Shown piece after piece: positions 19,748-20,464 of a DNA stretch of 20,464 bases. Numbering within the stretch: the stretch's first letter is position 1; every line of letters starts with the position of its first letter. The notes under the pieces are model-generated. The model saw nothing but the letters and a program-made list of their open reading frames with translations. It ran no database searches and had not been told where the DNA came from. The stretch is from a virus. The DNA lies in the IMG/VR virus record IMGVR_UViG_3300009553_000250, positions 1-20,464 of that record, one strand, 5' to 3'. A program made the translations under genes and the position numbers.

Positions 19748-20464
19748 CTAGGCTTGGATCCCTGTTACACGTGCAATGGCAGTGCCATCAACTATGAGAC
19801 ATTCAAAATGACTCTTAGTTACGTATTTTTCGGTTTCGGTGTCAGGATCTGTGACGGTATAAGCGCGAGTCGGCCCTCGGAAATTTTTACCAGCCATTGA
19901 ACTATCAATAGCATATCCTTCTGTTAGTGTAGTCATAAGATTGTCAACTACCCAACGAACTCCTTCAAGTCCTGGTGCGCTTCTGATAGATTGGTTTATG
20001 TTTCCTGGAATTGCTTGAGGTGGTGTTACTACTGTTCCTCTCGTGTTGTAATTACCTATATATTCATAGTAAGGTAATGCATTGCTTAGGAATGTGTCAA
20101 AGTTTCTATTCTTTCCATTAAAGAAGTCGTATATCTTTGGCCACAATAATAGAGATGGATTGTATGTTGCTACTGCTGGCGTTCCTGTAGTTGCGCCGAA
20201 ATCTACTCCCGTTTGATCGTTAGTTGCCGCAATTGCTTCGATTGCATTTCTTACAACTGTGTTTTCTGCTAGTGCTCTTTTACCTTGTAATCTATTTATA
20301 AGTCTACTATATTCTGCGTCTATTCCTGATATAATTTGTCTTGCCCTATCAGTAATTGCTACTGCTCCACCCATCTTTGGTACTTCAACAGTTACTTCAG
20401 TTGCTGCTCCAAAGGTTGGCTCTGGACTCTTGCTTTCTGGTAGATTGGTAAAGTAAACTAGGTC
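19748..20464 (-). CDS. Probable HK97-fold major capsid protein, C-terminal part, runs off the window
   Basis: The frame is open to the right edge, giving 238 C-terminal residues that begin DLVYFTNLPESK; the ATG at 20374 is internal. EVTVEVPKMGGAVAITDRARQIISG followed by a long helix (DAEYSRLINRLQGKRALAENTVVRNAIEAIAA) fits the P-domain strand and spine helix of HK97-like capsid proteins, in which an 'it.e.......d......' helix follows a strand. An A-domain-like middle (PALL/PKIYDFF, alternating strands) and a C-terminal strand set (SHFECLIVDGTAIARVTGIQA) complete it. Position at the head of a connector/tail gene series supports the call. A different capsid-associated protein is possible since the N-terminal arm is not visible. 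Confidence 0.55.
   Translation of the reverse strand, partial: DLVYFTNLPESKSPEPTFGAATEVTVEVPKMGGAVAITDRARQIISGIDAEYSRLINRLQGKRALAENTVVRNAIEAIAATNDQTGVDFGATTGTPAVATYNPSLLLWPKIYDFFNGKNRNFDTFLSNALPYYEYIGNYNTRGTVVTPPQAIPGNINQSIRSAPGLEGVRWVVDNLMTTLTEGYAIDSSMAGKNFRGPTRAYTVTDPDTETEKYVTKSHFECLIVDGTAIARVTGIQA

Overview
The window is AT-rich and tightly packed, with 34 of its 35 genes on the minus strand, so it reads from right to left. It is best explained as part of the late (virion) region of a tailed double-stranded DNA virus. A probable HK97-type major capsid protein enters at the right edge, and a head-tail connector, a tail-terminator-like protein, a block of tail-fibre genes and a probable tail tube protein follow. 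Archaeal-looking signals favour an archaeal caudovirus: starts without clear Shine-Dalgarno sites about 30 nt downstream of a shared upstream motif, a TTTAAATA-type TATA box, T-run ends without hairpins, and many small zinc-ribbon proteins. The ATA/AGA-rich codon use and the ETVTISDS-type repeats remind me of Nitrososphaerota (Thaumarchaeota), but that host assignment is inference.

Layout in transcription order. (1) 20464-19748: C-terminal part of the capsid protein; 19726-19466: a Cys-rich protein; 19246-19377: a single plus-strand zinc-finger microprotein. (2) 19153-12844: a 6.3-kb accessory operon inserted between capsid and connector. It holds a 222-aa unknown, a NodB/CE4 deacetylase-like protein, an FkbM methyltransferase, three zinc-ribbon proteins, two probable GT-A glycosyltransferases, an LpxD-like hexapeptide N-acyltransferase, an acyl-CoA dehydrogenase, an 88-aa unknown and three single-span membrane microproteins. 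(3) 12823-10701: connector, tail-terminator-like protein, zinc protein and two tail-module proteins. (4) 10701-3752: a repeat-rich 883-aa protein, a second terminator-like paralogue and three fibre genes that share collar modules; the last fibre gene is frameshifted. (5) 3745-1936: two membrane-anchored stalk or coiled-coil proteins and two small membrane proteins (holin candidates). (6) 1880-431: a candidate structured RNA, an HNH endonuclease and a calcineurin-like phosphoesterase. (7) 386-1: the start of the probable tail tube gene.

The genes appear to be co-expressed. The same motif (minus strand TTASTTCCYWA) lies 28-34 nt upstream of the first ATG of six transcription units: tail tube, membrane cassette, two fibre units, connector and accessory operon. 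The sugar/acyl genes therefore look like late genes expressed with the virion. The simplest reading is that they make or attach an N-acylated, methylated sugar on virion proteins or remodel a host glycan. Neither role can be shown from sequence alone.
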